DNA of 5,777 nt from Bacillota bacterium (lineage in GTDB: Bacteria > Bacillota_I > Bacilli_A > RFN20 > CAG-826), in contig VHBF01000031.1 in assembly GCA_016872075.1 (NCBI GenBank), forward strand, positions 1 through 5,777, given 5' to 3'. Positions within the stretch are counted from its first letter, which is position 1. Every line of letters starts with the position of its first letter. Of the stretch, positions 5,038 through 5,777 are shown in pieces. The notes under the pieces were generated by a model. That model did no database searches. It was not told where the DNA came from and saw only the letters and a program-made list of their open reading frames with translations. The position numbers were made by a program, and so were the translations under genes.

Positions 5038-5460
5038 ATGATCATCGACCAAATTAAGGCTGCCAAAGTTGACGCGATGAAGCAACGTAACGATGCTGCA
5101 AAGGGTATTTTATCCTTGTTGGCCGATCGTTATTTGTTACAAGCAATCGAAGCTAAAGCCAATCAAAAGGAGATTGGTGATGTTGAAATGACCGCTATTT
5201 TAATGAAAGTTGGTAAAGAATTAGAGGATGAACGCGCCACCTATTTCAGCAATGGGGCCCATGATCGTGTGAAAAATATTGATGTTCAAATCAGTATCTT
5301 AAAGCAGTTTCTACCTAAGTTACTTTCAGAAGCGGATATCCGCGCTGAAATTAAAAAGCTTGCAGACCAATCTTTACCTAGCATCATGAAGCACTTCAAA
5401 ACTAATTTTGCTGGTAAAGTTGATATGGGATTGGTGAATCAAATCGCCAAGACTAAATAG
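5038..5460 (+). CDS. yqeY: GatB/YqeY domain-containing protein
   Basis: 140 residues, close to the usual 145-150 of stand-alone YqeY proteins (PF09424). This mostly helical domain is homologous to the tRNA-binding tail of the GatB subunit of tRNA amidotransferase; the free-standing form has no settled function. Family marks: AAKVDAMKQRNDAAKGILSLL at 8-28, DVEMTAILMKVGKELEDE (48-65), ILKQFLPKLLSEADI (87-101), and the end block SIMKHFKTNFAGKVDMGLVNQI (115-136), matching the conserved vMKxLk...GrvDgkxvnxiV. A GGAG ribosome binding site six bases before the ATG fixes the start. The stop lies only 7 bases before a tRNA gene, so both are likely on one transcript; a tRNA-related job would fit but is inference. 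Confidence 0.9.
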   Translation: MIIDQIKAAKVDAMKQRNDAAKGILSLLADRYLLQAIEAKANQKEIGDVEMTAILMKVGKELEDERATYFSNGAHDRVKNIDVQISILKQFLPKLLSEADIRAEIKKLADQSLPSIMKHFKTNFAGKVDMGLVNQIAKTK

Positions 5461-5467
5461 CCACGCT

Positions 5468-5541
5468 AGGGGTGTAGTTGAATGGCACAACTACGGTCTC
5501 CAAAACCGTCGATGGGGGTTCGATTCCCTCCGCCCCTGCCA
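5468..5541 (+). tRNA. trnW: tRNA-Trp (anticodon CCA)
   Basis: Full cloverleaf read by hand: 7-bp acceptor stem AGGGGTG / CGCCCCT (one G-T pair), D stem GTTG / CAAC, anticodon stem ACGGT / ACCGT around loop CTCCAAA with anticodon CCA at 5500-5502, a 4-base variable loop, T stem GGGGG / CCCTC with loop TTCGATT, discriminator G and an encoded CCA end. The discriminator G fits tryptophan. A CCA rather than TCA anticodon reads UGG only, in agreement with UGA being used as stop. It follows the yqeY stop by 7 bases with no promoter of its own visible and is closed by the terminator at 5551. Confidence 0.96.
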
Positions 5542-5550
5542 ATTGCATTG

Positions 5551-5572
5551 AAAACCACTTCGGTGGTTTTTT
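5551..5572 (+). terminator. Rho-independent terminator with UUCG tetraloop
   Basis: Perfect 8-bp stem AAAACCAC (5551-5558) / GTGGTTTT (5563-5570) closed by the very stable C(UUCG)G tetraloop, with six Ts in a row at 5567-5572. It ends the yqeY-tRNA-Trp transcript nine bases after the tRNA 3' end and only four bases before the next ATG. Confidence 0.9.
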
Positions 5573-5576
5573 ATTT

Positions 5577-5777
5577 ATGAAAAAACCAATGAAACTCGTT
5601 TTAGAAGATCGGCAATATCCATTTACTGGATTTTCTCATACGCGTCCAAATGCGAGAGCGATCTTGCAGAATGCAAAAGGTTTATTTGCTTTTAATCATA
5701 TTCTTGCCGATGATAAGTTCGGCCATCGTGATTATTTAGAAACCTTAGGTGGTGGGATTGATGAAGGTGAATCGGCC
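5577..5777 (+). CDS. Nudix hydrolase, N-terminal part, cut by window end
   Basis: 67 residues are visible and the frame is still open at the last base. The segment GHRDYLETLGGGIDEGESA ends in the start of a Nudix box: G59-x5-E65 of the pattern Gx5Ex7REUxEExGU, with GGGIDEGE equivalent to the common PGGGVEPGE. Nudix enzymes cleave nucleoside diphosphates linked to another group; the catalytic REUxEE part and any substrate-specific region lie beyond the window, so the substrate cannot be named. The start is uncertain: ATGs at 5577 and 5589 are both in frame, and neither has a ribosome binding site, because the gene begins four bases after a terminator T-run. No promoter is obvious. Confidence 0.8.
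   Translation, partial: MKKPMKLVLEDRQYPFTGFSHTRPNARAILQNAKGLFAFNHILADDKFGHRDYLETLGGGIDEGESA

Noticed and set aside
1..5777. CRISPR array, insertion sequence, riboswitch or alternative genetic code (UGA=Trp)
   Set aside because: No spaced direct repeats, no transposase or terminal repeats, and no noncoding stretch much longer than 110 bases. TGA clearly serves as stop in three overlapping gene junctions and the tRNA-Trp anticodon is CCA.

Overview
The window looks like the chromosome of a low-to-moderate GC Gram-positive-type bacterium (about 40% GC by eye), most plausibly an Acholeplasma-like or other standard-code member of the Mollicutes/Bacillota. The evidence is gene content (an Rnf-type complex beside a NusG-domain-II protein, a Gx transporter, ApbE and a lipoprotein), strong AGGAGG-type ribosome binding sites, hairpin-plus-T terminators and a CcpA-type operator. 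The genetic code is standard: rnfE, the NusG_II gene and the Gx gene end with TGA, and the only tRNA is tRNA-Trp with anticodon CCA. That argues against the UGA=Trp mycoplasmas. Lineage is inference; no ribosomal gene is present.

Layout: (1) 1-1896, the end of an Rnf-type operon: the C-terminal part of RnfG with a flavinylation motif, RnfE, RnfA, and a 68-residue cysteine-rich single-pass membrane protein where rnfB usually sits, closed by a terminator. (2) 1840-4060, a three-gene unit with its own candidate promoter: NusG domain II protein, Gx transporter family protein (Hpre_diP_synt_I family) and ApbE FMN transferase, with ATGA and GTGA stop/start overlaps. (3) 4061-4984, a lipoprotein gene with a consensus catabolite-responsive (cre) operator upstream and a terminator downstream. 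The lipoprotein carries a second TGAT flavinylation-like motif. (4) 4985-5572, a YqeY-family gene with its own promoter, followed after 7 bases by tRNA-Trp and a UUCG-loop terminator. (5) 5577-5777, the start of a Nudix hydrolase cut by the window end.

How they work together: ApbE attaches FMN covalently to threonines of secreted proteins. Its likely targets here are RnfG and the lipoprotein, so regions 1-3 read as one extracytosolic flavin-based electron-transfer system.

The most notable observation is that neither RnfE nor RnfA contains any cysteine. In canonical Rnf/Nqr complexes, conserved cysteines of these two subunits hold the intramembrane iron-sulfur centre. All four positions are replaced here (Gly20 and Gly105 in RnfE; Ser25 and Ala112 in RnfA) while neighbouring family motifs are kept. 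With a small four-cysteine membrane protein in the rnfB slot, this suggests a divergent Rnf-like machine that moves electrons, or couples ions, by a different route.
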